Positions 49,121 to 60,456 of a stretch of 64,000 bases of DNA are shown here, piece after piece. Under the pieces are notes generated by a model. The model was not told the DNA's origin and ran no database searches. It worked only from the letters and a program-made list of their open reading frames with translations. Origin of the DNA: Neoarius graeffei. Lineage: Eukaryota; Chordata; Actinopteri; Siluriformes; Ariidae. A program made the position numbers and the translations under genes. Positions within the stretch are counted from its first letter, which is position 1; every line of letters begins with the position of its first letter. The DNA lies in NCBI RefSeq assembly GCF_027579695.1, contig NC_083577.1, forward strand, positions 69,325,616-69,389,615, written 5' to 3'.

Positions 49121-49594
49121 ATGGCGGCACACCAGAAAATGACCTTGAGAGTCATTCTCACAGAGGCGGATATAAGAAAGGTCATCCTGAATATGAGGCC
49201 TGCTACAGTGGAGGATTTGACAAGCCAGCTTAAAGAGTCACTGGGACTGACTTACAACTTCAGTCTCCAATACAAAGATCCTGAATTCAATTATGAACTA
49301 TGCAATCTGACAGATATTGAAGACCTTCCAGAAAAAACAACTGTCAAATTCATCCCTGTACTTGAGTTGGTACCTGTCTTAACATCCGATGAGATCTTGA
49401 GTGACACACCCAGTACAGCAGATACAGAGATCCTCTCAACGTCATCTCAGGAGCGACAGAAATCATGGCCGGAAATATTTGATATCCCAAACTTTTCTGT
49501 TGATGTAGAGTATAGACTAAGGCAAGCAGATCTGCTGTATCTTGGTGATTGCACACTACTGAAAGTATCAAAAGAGCTGAAACATGAGATCCTT

Positions 49595-50775
49595 AAGGCT
49601 ACATCCACACGACAACGGCAATGAGATGTTATTTAAAAATATATCGCGTCCAAATGGGCAACAATCAGTAAAATATCAGGTCCATATGGCAACGCAACGC
49701 TTGCTGAAAACGATGCAATACACATGTCACACCTCTAGGGGCGCTGTAAGACGGTCCCTTCGGAGACACCAGAACAATAGAAGAAGTAAGGACGCATGCG
49801 CATAAACTATTATGCGCAAGACTTCATATTAGCCACAAAGTCAGGAAAATCTGTTTGTAAAATTACATTATAATGACCAAATACAATGAAAAGTATTTTT
49901 CCAGTCTCACCTGTGAAAGGTAATCCCATGTGATCTCGTTTGGACAGCAAACCTGTTGGTACAGTTAAATGCAGCTAATCTTTATTCTCCGCTTTGACCT
50001 ATCCAAAATGGCGGCGAGGATGACGTATGATTCTACGCGGAAGGCGGCGTCTTTAATGGTCCGGAATAAATTGAATGCTACACGTTGATGGATTAATTTG
50101 TTGTTTCTCACCTGTGAAAGGTAATCCCATGTGATCTCGTTTGGACGGTAAACCTGTTGGTACAGTTAAATGCAGCACATGAATCTTTATTCTCCGCTTT
50201 GACCTATCCAATATGGCGGCGAGGATGACATATGATTCTACGCGGAAGGCGGCGTCTTTAATGGTCCGGAATAAATGTTGATGGATTAATTTGCTCCTCT
50301 ACGCCCTTTTTGAGGAATGTATTGTCGGACTTAAATCAACATCTGAAGAGGTGAGATCGCTCCTTTTTTTCCCTATTTTTGCTGGCGGGATTGACTCTGC
50401 CCTAAGGGCAGAGTCTCTCTCTCTCTCTCTCTCTCTCACTTTGCACCATTACACAATAAATATTCACAGTGAAAATATTTTGTAAGCGCGTTTCATGAAC
50501 CAAGTTATAGGATTTGTTGACAACTCGCATCGAGTTCGTTACACTTCTACCCGGCGTGAAGTGAAGCACGTGGTTGTGACGTCATCGTAAACAAATCCGT
50601 TCTACTCATCCAGATGACTTCACAACGACAACGTTGCCAGATCTTTCCACTCTGGAACCCGTTCTCAAAAAGATTGCGTTTTGGGCACCCAAAACGCCGG
50701 TGCCGTGTGGACGCCAGGCCTAAACGATAAGCAATTGTATCGGAGTCACCTGAATCCGTTGCCGTGTGGACATGC
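49595..50775. mobile_element. TIR element copy 2, in exon 1 of the SAMD3-like gene
   Basis: Ends GGCTACATCCACACGACAAC and CGTTGCCGTGTGGACATGCC. Same family as 40667-41625. Contains a tandem duplication of about 0.2 kb (49905-50100 and 50106-50300: CACCTGTGAAAGGTAATCCC ... TCTACGCGGAAGGCGGCG). A CT repeat lies at 50415-50437. Confidence 0.88.
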
Positions 50776-51288
50776 CCTGAAAGACTGGCAGAGAGCATGT
50801 ATAGTTACACAGCATACCCAAATAATTCTCAGTTTGAAAGTGTTGCAGCAGCATTGATAAGCAAGAACCCCTGTCTCCAGGAACAAGGCTCAACCAGTCG
50901 CTGTAGTGGTTGGAAAAATAGTCTAAAATATAAAATGGCTAATTACAGAACAAAGCAAAGAAGATCAGGATGCCTTGATGTTGTGGTGAATGCAGGTAAA
51001 CGGGGAGGTCATTCAGCAGAAGGAGAACCAGCTAACAAGATTATCAAGAAGGCAAAGAAAGGAGAACTTAACTACTTGCCAAACTTTCCAGACGGATTTG
51101 ATCAGGCAGCCCTTGAGGCTGCCCGCAAAGACTTGGTTATTGAAATGCAGAAGAGAACACCAAATGGACCACTTGTGAAACAGAAGATGGACCTGACGTG
51201 TGCATTGAGAAGAAAAGAGGTGGTGGAGTCTGAACCTGCCATAAGCAACATGGTGGAACGGTGGCCTGCTCTTTTTACAGAAGATCAG

Positions 51289-52005
51289 GTACTGTATGTT
51301 CAAGGAAGAGATAATGATAAGGGCTAAGGGTTTTGCTTATCTGTCTTTCTATCATTATTTGGATAGCAACTTGTCATCTTCTCTTAATTTATTTAATTGC
51401 ACATTTATTCTTCAAGGTCCATATGAGAAGGTATGGCAGGCATGATACTGTTCAGTTATTTTTGTTTGGCGATGGAACAAGTGGTCTAAAGTTTGAACAT
51501 TTTAAATGTAAAAAGGACATTCATGGGTGTTTTTATGCAGTACTTTTCAGGTAGCTCAGCTCAGCTGCCCTGTACAGTTCAATTGGTGCTGTCACAAACA
51601 AATCAATGTATAGGTAACAATGAGAAGTGTAAAACTAGTTTTAGTTCATTGATAGTTCATTACTGAAACTATGGTGGGACAAATTAGACTGCAGCAGAGG
51701 ATGTCAGGTTTTTCAATGTGGCCCAGGACACATTTGCTTTCACACTGCTCAAAGAATGTGGTCACATGTGGCCCAGACCACCTCCAAATGTGGTTTTAGT
51801 GATCTCAATGCGTGGTCAATGTGTCTTTGGTGCGTTCACACCTGTATTTAGAGATGTGCGCTTGTAATTGGATCACTCAGGACGTATGTTAATACCAGGT
51901 GTAAACAGGGCCTTAGTCCTGTGTCAGTTTTGGTTGCTCACCTCACCCTGGCATTTTTAATACTTTTAGTCTTAAAATGTAATACTATTGTATTCTGTTT
52001 GTCAG
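51289..52005 (+). other. Intron of the SAMD3-like gene
   Basis: GTACTG donor and TTTGTCAG acceptor. 51700-51920 looks like a small repeat with GGCCC at one end and CAGGTGTAAACAGGGCC at the other; family not determined. Confidence 0.5.
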
Positions 52006-53126
52006 GTGTGCATGGAACTCAAAAGGATTGTGGGTAAGAACCTCAAGCAGGAATTTTATGAAAGCATCGATCGGCACAATCCTCGTCTTATCGAGATATT
52101 TCGATCCAAGAGAGGGAACGTTGGGCAGCTGTTGACACAGCTTTCACAACAGACAAAGGTTGGTCCATACCCATGATGCACTTGTATTATTTTTCGCTGC
52201 TTATGTAATGACAACATGCGATAGAAAGTACCGCTGTATTAGTTGTGCAATACAATCAAAACTGTTCTTGGTTGGTTCAGCTTTCTATATGTAGACCATT
52301 CATTTCCTGTCATTATAACTATGTAACTTTTGTTGTCATCTTACTCCTGAAAAGACTACAGAGCCAACTGATATTCGGACGCTCGTGCTCAGAGGGCTTC
52401 CTATTATCCTTGGCGACAACCCCACAGACTTTTACAAACCTGGCTTTGTAAGTAATCTCTCACTTTTTCCAAGAGTATCTAAAAGGACCAAATCTTTCAT
52501 TTTCACCATTATTTGTTAGTTTCTCTTTGATAAACCCTGTGAGCATAGTTTTATACAATCAGAGGAATAAGATACCATTCCACTTATCACTAGTAGAATC
52601 GGTCCATCCAGTTTCTGTGTGATAACCAATCCACACTTCCTCGTGTGTCTGTCTCTCTGACTAGGCTACAGTGCTATTGATGGTTAATTTATGCGAAATG
52701 TCATTATTGTGCTCTTATGTTTATTGTTTATTAAGGACTCTGATGATGATGACTCATTCCGCCACATTGACTTTGGGATCCTCCTCATTGAGCATGAAAG
52801 TGCTGTGCTGTGCTGTCATCCTCCCTGCATCTCAGTCCAATGTCGTTGAGGATTATCATTGAGGGAGAAGTTGTGATGGACCACATTCAAGACCTGCCAA
52901 AAGCTATGTGCATTCTATTTGGACTTGCATACGCACTGCATCTCAACTACCCCAAGTCTATGAAGCTCACATTCCAGTTCATCCAGCAGGTACTTCTCGA
53001 GTTGGGCCACAGTGAACTAAAACCAAGGTTACAAACACTGAAAAACCAGCTTGCAATGTAAATAAATACTTTGTCAAGAATACTGTGCCAGTGTACAGAC
53101 AGGAGGTGAGTGTAGGCCAGTATATA

Positions 53127-53667
53127 CACTACCGTTCAAAAGTTTGGGGTCACCCAGACAATTTTGTGTTTTCCATGAAAAGTCACACTTTTATTTACCA
53201 CCATAAGTTGTAAAATGAATAGAAAATATAGTCAAGACATTTTTCTGGCCATTTTGAGCATTTAATCGACCCCACAAATGTGATGCTCCAGAAACTCAAT
53301 CTGCTCAAAGGAAGGTCAGTTTTATAGCTTCTCTAAAGAGCTAAACTGTTTTCAGCTGTGCTAACATGATTGTACAAGGGTTTTCTAATCATCCATTAGC
53401 CTTCTGAGGCAATGAGCAAACACATTGTACCATTAGAACACTGGAGTGAGAGTTGCTGGAAATGGGCCTCTATACACCTACAGTATGTAGATATTGCACC
53501 AAAAACCAGACATTTAGTAGAATTTAGCTAGAATAGTCATTTACCGCATTAGCAATGTATAGAGTGTATTTCTGAGTAGTTTAAAGTGATCTTCATTGAA
53601 AAGAACAGTGCTTTTCTTTCAAAAATAAGGACATTTCAAAGTGACCCCAAACTTTTGAATGGTAGTG
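53127..53667 (+). mobile_element. Tc1/mariner-type MITE, copy 1
   Basis: Ends CACTACCGTTCAAAAGTTTG and CAAACTTTTGAATGGTAGTG. TA precedes the left end. 541 bp, no transposase. Confidence 0.9.
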
Positions 53668-54025
53668 CATGTGATTGTCTCAGAGGAGATCATGCACACA
53701 CACACTTAAAATCTGTAAAAAAAAAAAAAAAGTTTTAGTTTTAGCTGTGCCTGTTTTGTGTCTGCCTGCCTCTGTCTGAGAGCAAATATTTGGAGGTCTA
53801 TAGACAACAATAATGAATACATGAGCATTGTATGTACAGTATGTGCTTGTACATAATGTTTAGATGTACACACAGAGACACTTCAACCTTGGGGTCTGTG
53901 AGCACGTTAGGAGCACATATTAAGACATGAACAAACACACAGGCATTTGTGACTGCGATCTTTAGCTGCTAACATCACGAGCAGCTCTTGGCCTTCTGGT
54001 TCTGCCTGTCTGTAGAGCCATGATA
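53668..54025. other. Unassigned sequence
   Basis: Between two copies of the MITE. A-run at 53718. Nothing recognised. Confidence 0.4.
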
Positions 54026-54943
54026 CACTACCGTTCAAAAGTTTGGGGTCACTTTGAAATTTCCTTGAAATTTGAAAGAAAAGCACTGTTCTTTTCAATG
54101 AAGATCACTTTAAACTAATCAGAAATACACTCTATACATTGCTAATGTGGTAAATGACTATTCTAGCTGCAAATGTCTGGTTTTTGGTGCAATATCTCCA
54201 TAGGTGTATAGAGGCCCATTTCCAGCAACTCTCACTCCAGTGTTCTAATGGTACAATGTGTTTGCTCATTGCCTCAGAAGGCTAATGGATGATTAGAAAA
54301 CCCTTGTACAATCATGTTAGCACAGCTGAAAACAGTTTAGCTCTTTAGAGAAGCTATAAAACTGACCTTCCTTTGAGCAGATTGAGTTTCTGGAGCATCA
54401 CATTTGTGGGGTCGATTAAATGCTCAAAATGGCCAGAAAAATCTCATCTCATCTCATTATCTCTAGCCGCTTTATCCTTCTACAGGGTCGCAGGCAAGCT
54501 GGAGCCTATCCCAGCTGACTACGGGCGAAAGGCGGGGTACACCCTGGACAAGTCGCCAGGTCATCACAGGGCTGACACATAGACACAGACAACCATTCAC
54601 ACTCACATTCACACCTACGCTCAATTTAGAGTCACCAGTTAACCTAACCTGCATGTCTTTGGACTGTGGGGGAAACCGGAGCACCCGGAGGAAACCCACG
54701 CGGACACGGGGAGAACATGCAAACTCCGCACAGAAAGGCCCTCGCTGACTCCGGGGCTCGAACCCAGGACCTTCTTGCTGTGAGGCGACAGCACTAACCA
54801 CTACACCACCGTGCCGCCCCGCCAGAAAAATGTCTTGACTATATTTTCTATTCATTTTACAACTTATGGTGGTAAATAAAAGTGTGACTTTTCATGGAAA
54901 ACACAAAATTGTCTGGGTGACCCCAAACTTTTGAACGGTAGTA
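54026..54943 (-). mobile_element. Tc1/mariner-type MITE, copy 2, inverted and SINE-loaded
   Basis: Same family as 53127-53667 in the opposite direction; TA on both borders (54024-54025, 54944-54945). A V-SINE splits it at about 54440-54829. Confidence 0.92.
54440..54829 (-). mobile_element. V-SINE inside the MITE
   Basis: CTCATCTCATCTCATTATCT tail first, head complement near 54810. Target duplication GCCAGAAAAAT on both sides (about 54432 and 54830). Confidence 0.95.
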
Positions 54944-54945
54944 TA

Positions 54946-55579
54946 CCATATGTCACCATCCCACGTGGTTTCATTCCCCTTTGTCATCAGGGATACAAAG
55001 GAAATGTTGAATAGTATTTGTTATTATAGAATTGTTACCAAGCAGTTTTGATGGTTCTTTTTTACTTGTCTTTTGATTGACAAGCCGTTTTTATTGCAAC
55101 AGTTTTAATGCCTGTTTTAACTTATCTTTTGGTTGACAAAAGATTGCTGCAGTGTGAAACATTGTTGATAAGTGTTACCTTTCAAGGTATTCTCAAATAA
55201 AATATCTTGAGCATTTAAATTTATTGTTTCATTTCTTCCCTTCCATACAATTGTCTTTAAACAATGTATTTAATACAATCTCAAAATCAACAGTATAATT
55301 AATTAATTAAATTAGAAGACATTACTTATGTTAACAAATGATTATAAGTAGTGCTAAATAATGTTACATTTGTTATTTGATACATTTGTTTATGTACATT
55401 TGATGTAAAATAATTGCTTAATACAACTTAGACTCGAAGAAAAGAAATAATTTATGTAAACTAATTATTTTAAGTAAAGACTACTAATGTAAACTTGAAT
55501 ATGTTTAAGGTATCCAATTAAGGTTCTATGTTAATACAACTTAAGCGGTTTAGTTTCATGTGGTGTAAAAACTTAAACA
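54946..55579. other. Probable 3' UTR and AT-rich flank
   Basis: CAAATAAAATATCTTGAGCA at about 55194 has an AATAAA signal and may be the original 3' end of the SAMD3-like unit. The rest is AT-rich, nothing recognised. Confidence 0.4.
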
Positions 55580-55587
55580 GGTTAAGG

Positions 55588-55995
55588 CAGGGGCGCAGAT
55601 ACGTTTTTTGAACTGGGGGGGACAAAAAAACTGGGGGGGGGGGGACAAAGCTGCCAGCAAACCAACCCCAACCCCGATATGCCTGTCAAACTTGTTGTGG
55701 GTAACCATAGCAACCAAGCTCAAGCTCGAAACCTGTGCAGTCTGCGCAGCTCAACCAACCGAATATCAGTCTTTGTTTTGTTTTATGTGAGTTGTTGCAA
55801 CTATGTATGTACTGCCGTGCACCTCAATAAACTGAATGGTAATTAGTCTTTTGATTTTTCCATGAGGTTTGCCTTATGCAAAGAAAGACAGCATAGACGT
55901 TTTTTTCCTCCCTATAAGTGGGGGGGACAGAACGAGGTGAATTTAAATCTGGGTGGGACGAATCCCACCCGTCCCACCCTCCATCTGCGCCCGTG
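55588..55995. mobile_element. hAT-type MITE, copy 2
   Basis: CAGGGGCGCAGATACG to ATCTGCGCCCGTG; perfect 8-bp target duplication GGTTAAGG (55580-55587, 55996-56003). Very close to the 10158-10545 copy, differing mainly in the lengths of the G-runs. Confidence 0.95.
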
Positions 55996-56084
55996 GGTTA
56001 AGGCAACGGGTTTCCACACGATTTTCTAGTAAAGTCAACTAGTTTGGGTTAATAGTGTACTGACTGACCCCTGACCTCCTAACT

Positions 56085-56728
56085 GTCCTTCAAATCTGAT
56101 TCTGGGGTCCACTCTTCCTCACTGTCACTCTCCTCAAGCTCATGGTCATTACTGTTGGAAGGAATGAGCCTAACTGCTTGATCACATTCCTTCCACCCAT
56201 AAAATGTTCCTGCATCCATTTCCTGTAATACTGGATAGTACAGCAAAAACATTGATTATTGTGATAATTATACATCCCAGCACATCTCCATTCATGAGCA
56301 TGTTATTGCCCAAACAAAAGTGGTCTAACGGCACAATGTTGCCCTGAGGCGATGAAAAAAAAAAAGCACAGTTTAGTATATAAATAAAGACAGAAGTGTT
56401 TTTACTCAATTGATTATGCTTCTTCACATATTCATGCACATTACAAATATTATTTCTACAAAATTATTTAAATTTAAACATCTTAAAAAGTGGTATTTAT
56501 CTTACCTTTTGCTGGCGCTGTGTCTGATCCAGCTTTGGTTCCTGAAAGGACTGCTCCACCCCCAGACAAAAGGTCAAACCCACTTACTGTAAGCCCCACA
56601 TTCATTGGTCACAGACTGGTCATGCTACTTTTTATGTGATGTTTTATTTTAAGAAATTTACAGGGGCAGTGTGAAGGCCAAAAAGGTGGTTTGTTGCCTG
56701 AGGGCAACACCATGCCATAGATGGTTAA
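56085..56728 (-). mobile_element. piggyBac-like 5' end fragment (tentative)
   Basis: In minus direction a TTAACCATC end (about 56728) and a TGTTGCCCTCAGGCAACA palindrome are followed by coding-like sequence near 56100-56170 reading RLIPSNSNDHELEESDSEEE then WTPESDLK, an acidic N-terminal tract like those of piggyBac transposases. No catalytic region. It may come from the same family as the relic at 37300-39965. Confidence 0.4.
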
Positions 56729-56763
56729 ACAGATCTATAACATATGAAATAACTTACTTAACT

Positions 56764-56950
56764 TTATCCTTCCGCTTGTGCCTGGGGGGGCGTCGCGGGG
56801 AGATGTAGACGTCTCTCTGCAGCCAGGTGAGTAGCCTCCTGGAGAGTCAGGCCATGTGCACGGAGGGTCTCTGCTACTCCCTCTATCCATCTGCGGCGTG
56901 GTCTCCCTCTGGCCCTGACACCTGAGTGTCTGGCGGTGTAGGCTCTTAAG
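56764..56950 (-). mobile_element. Retroelement C-terminal fragment
   Basis: Minus strand reads RHSGVRARGRPRRRWIEGVA then ETLRAHGLTLQEATHLAAER, the basic end typical of LINE ORF2 (GRPRRRW). Short and truncated. Confidence 0.6.
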
Positions 56951-56967
56951 AAATAACATGTGCAACA

Positions 56968-58014
56968 TATACTGATCAGCCATAACATTATGACCACTGA
57001 CAGGTGAAGTGAATTACATTGATTATGTTGTTACAATGGGGCGGCACGGTGGTGTAGTGGTTAGCGCTGTCGCCTCACAGCAAGAAGGTCTGGGTTCGAG
57101 CCCCGTGGCCGACGAGGGCCTTTCTGTGCGGAGTTTGCATGTTCTCCCCGTGTCCGTGTGGGTTTCCTCCGGGTGCTCCGGTTTCCCCCACAGTCCAAAG
57201 ACATGCAGGTTAGGTTAACTGGTGACTCTAAATTGACCGTAGGTGTGAATGTGAGTGTGAATGGTTGTCTGTGTCTATGTGTCAGCCCTGTGATGACCTG
57301 GCGACTTGTCCAGGGTGTACCCCGCCTCTCGCCCGTAGTCAGCTGGGATAGGCTCCAGCTTGCCTGCAACCCTGTAGAAGGATAAAGCGGCTAGAGATAA
57401 TGAGATGAGATGTTGTTACAATGGCACCTGTCAAGGGGTGGGATATATTAGGCAGCAGGAGAACAGTCAGTTCTTGAAATTGATGTGTTGGAAGTAGGAA
57501 AAAGGGGCAAGCCTAAGGATCTGAGCGACTTTGACAAGGGCCAAATTGTGATAGCTAGATGACTGGGTCTGAGTATTATCGAAATGGCAGGTCATGTCGG
57601 GTGTTCCTAGGATGCAGTGGTTAGCACCTACCAAAAGTGGTCCAAGGAAGGACAACCAGTGAACCGGTGACAGGGTCATGGGTGTTGAAGGCTCACTGAT
57701 TCGCATGGGGCACGAAGGCTAACCCATATGGTCCAATCTCACAGAAGAGCTACTGTAGCACAAACTGCTGAAAAAGTTAATGTTGGCTAAAACAGAAAGG
57801 TGTCAGCATTAACTTTTTCAACAGTTTGTGCTACACTAACTCTTCTATGAGATTGGACCATATGGGCTAGCCTTCATGCCCCATGTGAATCAGTGAGCCT
57901 TCAACACCCATGACCCTGTAGCCGGTGCCTTTGACAAGTGCCATTGTAATGAGATAATCAATGTTATTCACTTTACATGTCAGTGGTCATAATGTTATGG
58001 CTGATCAGTGTATA
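56968..58014. mobile_element. Foldback Tc1-like element
   Basis: Both ends carry TACTGATCAGCCATAACATT-type termini, and the two halves are inverted copies of the same 5' part of a Tc1-like element (GCACCTGTCAAGGGGTGGGA, TCTGAGCGACTTTGACAAGG on the left; complementary but shorter on the right, 57793-58014). A symmetry centre lies near 57785. A V-SINE (57037-57408) sits in the left arm. The catalytic part of the transposase is missing. Confidence 0.85.
57037..57408 (+). mobile_element. V-SINE inside the foldback Tc1
   Basis: GGGGCGGCACGGTGGTGTAG to GAGATGAGATG; target duplication GTTGTTACAATGG on both sides is exact. Confidence 0.96.
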
Positions 58015-58880
58015 TGGAACTATATGGTAAACAAAAAAAGTGTTAAAAAACAAAACAAAACATGTTTCATATTTTAGATTCTTCAGAGTAGCCACCGTTT
58101 ACATTATATTTTTACATTACATTTAGATTTAGCAGACGCTTTTATCCAAAGCGACTTACAATAGAGGACATAAACATAGCATATAACACTTGCAGATACA
58201 ATGTACACAGGAAATATACAGAACAATAGGTGTAATTGCCAACTGGGGTTAGTAGTTTTTTTTTTTAAAAGTACTTTAGCGCAGGGTCAAGTAAGACAAG
58301 ACAGAAAGACAGACACTTACACAAACACACCGCACAACGTGCCTAAGAGTCTACCCCGGGTCTGGGCCAGCTCAGGCATCAGTGCAGTAAATAGTCATGA
58401 AAGAGGAGAGTCTTTACATGCTTCTTGAAGGTTAAAAGAGATGATGCTAGTCTAGTTGCTTCTGGAAGTTTGTTCCAACACTGAGGGACTATTACCGAGA
58501 ACAGTTTTGCCTGGGATCGCTTGGAGTGAGCAGTGGCCACTGCTAGTCGGTTTGTGTTGGAGGAACGCAGCTCTCTGGCAGGAACATACGGCCTTAGCAT
58601 TTCCTTCAGATAAGCTGGGGCTGTTCCTGAGATGGTTTTGTAGGCAAGGGTTTACCTTGATGACACTTTGCACACTATTGGCATTATCTTAAACAGCTTC
58701 ATGAGGTAGTCACCTGGAATGCTTTTCAATTAACAGGGGTACCTCGTCAAAAGTTAATTAGGGCAATTTATTGCCTTCTTAATGTGTTTGAGATCAAATA
58801 GTAAGTAATAAAAATACAGTAAATAGCCTGATTCCACTACTGTAGTAATCCATATTATGTTAAGAATCGCTCGATTAAGT
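58014..58880 (+). mobile_element. Tc1-like fragment split by a LINE piece
   Basis: AAAAAAGTGTTAAAA...TTCAGAGTAGCCACCGTTTA (58014-58105) and TTTACCTTGATGACACTTTG... (58650-58880) are consecutive parts of the family seen at 11308-12780. Confidence 0.7.
58105..58652 (-). mobile_element. LINE-derived fragment inserted in the Tc1 piece
   Basis: Left edge TTTAGCAGACGCTTTTATCC-AAAGCGACTTACAA is a very common fish repeat end. The minus strand 58600-58379 reads ELRSSNTNRLAVATAHSKRS then WNKLPEATRLASSLLTFKKH, the last part of a fish non-LTR ORF2. Confidence 0.65.
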
Positions 58881-59270
58881 AAAGAGAATGTAATACCTTA
58901 ACAATTAATACAATATTTTTATTAAAGCCCTTGAACCAAAGCTGAAAGTCTACACTTCAATCACATCTTGATGGCTTCATTTCAAATACATTGTGGTGGT
59001 GTACCATTACCTGTAAATTTGACATTTGAAACATATCATCATTTCACAAATTTCAGGAGTTAACATTTTGCTTTAATTTTTAACATTTTTCACTATACTT
59101 TGACATGCACCTTTCAGAGTTTGATCTTTCGACCACCCTTTAAGACTCAGGTGGCAGCTCATAGATATGATGCAAGTCTAGCACTAACAGTGAAGAGCTC
59201 TCCCTCTGACCTTTGCACCAGCCATACTGCTTCCAGTTACTGAGCTAAGTTTGGGAAGACGCAATGCTGA
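58881..59270. other. Unassigned sequence
   Basis: No gene or repeat recognised. Confidence 0.4.
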
Positions 59271-59279
59271 ATATTATAT

Positions 59280-59450
59280 AAACAGGCATTTAGCAGACAC
59301 CCTTATACAGACAATATACCCAGAGCAGCCTGGGGAGCAGTTGGGGGTTAGGTGCCTTGCTTAAGGGCACTTCAGTCATTCCTGCTGGGCCAGGGAATTG
59401 AACCAGCAATTGATCCCAAAGCTGTGTCTCTAATCATTAGGCCATGGCTT
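59280..59450 (-). repeat. tRNA-like SINE fragment
   Basis: GCATTTAGCAGACACCCTTA, AGCAGTTGGGGGTTAGGTGC, TTGCTTAAGGGCACTTCAGT and a tRNA-like end on the minus strand (GAAGCCATGGCCTAATGATT). Confidence 0.6.
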
Positions 59451-59827
59451 CCTCACTAGTGACATTAGATTGCTAAAATTTGTTGAGAAACAAATCTCTC
59501 TGAGCGAGATATGGCGATATTTTGCTTTTAGGGTAAGTGATAGTGAAGAGGTGAAGTCCCCTTCTACACCTTTGTGCAAACGGTGCCTTAAAGGATATGG
59601 GACATGGATTTTTTTCTGGGCATAATTATGTATAAAGGACATAAGAAATGCCATCTAAATAACTGCAGGGCGTCAAAAATGTGAAAATCATCACATTATT
59701 CAAGTTTTTTATACATCAGCGTAAAACAAGGATTCGTTAATGAGCTAGGTGGTCACATGACCCATGACGTAACAAAAACTTTCCAAGGAGCCAGCGCTTG
59801 GGAATCTAATGTAAACAGGTTACCGAA

Positions 59828-60021
59828 ATGGACACCATCGACAGTGATATTCCCGATGTTTCACAGAGATGTGAAGTTAGACCTTATCAATTCGAACCGA
59901 TAGCTGGAAATTCACATGAACATGGATCTTGTATTTACTCTGACGGGTCAGATGATTCTGAGAGTGAGAGTTCATTCAGTCCCCATGAAACTGAAAGCGG
60001 TCGGTTCGATAACACTTCCTG
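59828..60021 (+). pseudogene. First exon of a P2X7-C-tail-like protein
   Basis: MDTIDSDIPDVSQRCEVRPY then QFEPIAGN, an acidic serine-rich stretch, and SGRFDNTSW ending at a GTAAGT donor (phase 2). The RPY-FEP and NTSW(C) patterns belong to a multi-copy family that databases label 'P2X purinoceptor 7-like' because its next exon resembles the cysteine-rich P2X7 cytoplasmic domain. That next exon is not found here, so the gene is truncated. It lies inside the TTAA-flanked element. Confidence 0.6.
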
Positions 60022-60456
60022 GTAAGTTAAAAACAATTCTGCTCAAAGGCTAATGATCTGTTGAAAGAAGTATTATTTTTGTATCATACATTGAAAGTTC
60101 ATCATAGATCTAGCTAAAGTCCGTTGCAAGCTATTTTTTTTTTGCTGATATTTTTCGACATTGATTGAGATACAATGCTTCCAGAGTCCATTTACAGAAG
60201 TAAAAGCAAAACAGTAAACGATAGATAATAAAATTACATAAAATAAATGGGGAAGAAAAATAATAAGAATTAAACAATAGTAGAAATAAAATATAGAATA
60301 ATAAAATGAAATAAAAGTAAAAAAAAACTCTTCTACAACTTCACCACAACTCTTCGATTCGGTACGTAAACAAAGAAGGACAGATATAAGAGTAAATGAG
60401 TCAGAATTATGATAATCAATAATTGATACACCCAAAATTATAATACTAATCCTTAC

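Larger units (their letters stand above)
49121..53061 (+). pseudogene. SAMD3-like multi-exon gene, interrupted
   Basis: Exon 1 starts MAAHQKMTLRVILTEADIRK with a ubiquitin/PB1-like region (about residues 7-75). It is cut at about 49594 by a TIR element and resumes at about 50780 (RLAESMYSYTAYPNNSQFES, GWKNSLKYKMANYRTKQRR) to a GT donor after 51288. Further exons: 52006-52158 (VCMELKRIVGKNLKQEFYES), 52355-52447 (TTEPTDIRTLVLRGLPIILG), 52736-53061. All junctions are phase 0. The last exon needs a frame change in the GCTGTGCTGTGCTGTC run (about 52810) to reach SLRIIIEGEVVMDHIQDLPK and the end LQTLKNQLAM. From memory this is the fish 'sterile alpha motif domain-containing protein 3-like' group; I see no SAM domain itself. 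AATAAA overlaps the stop. Broken, so probably not functional. Confidence 0.72.
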
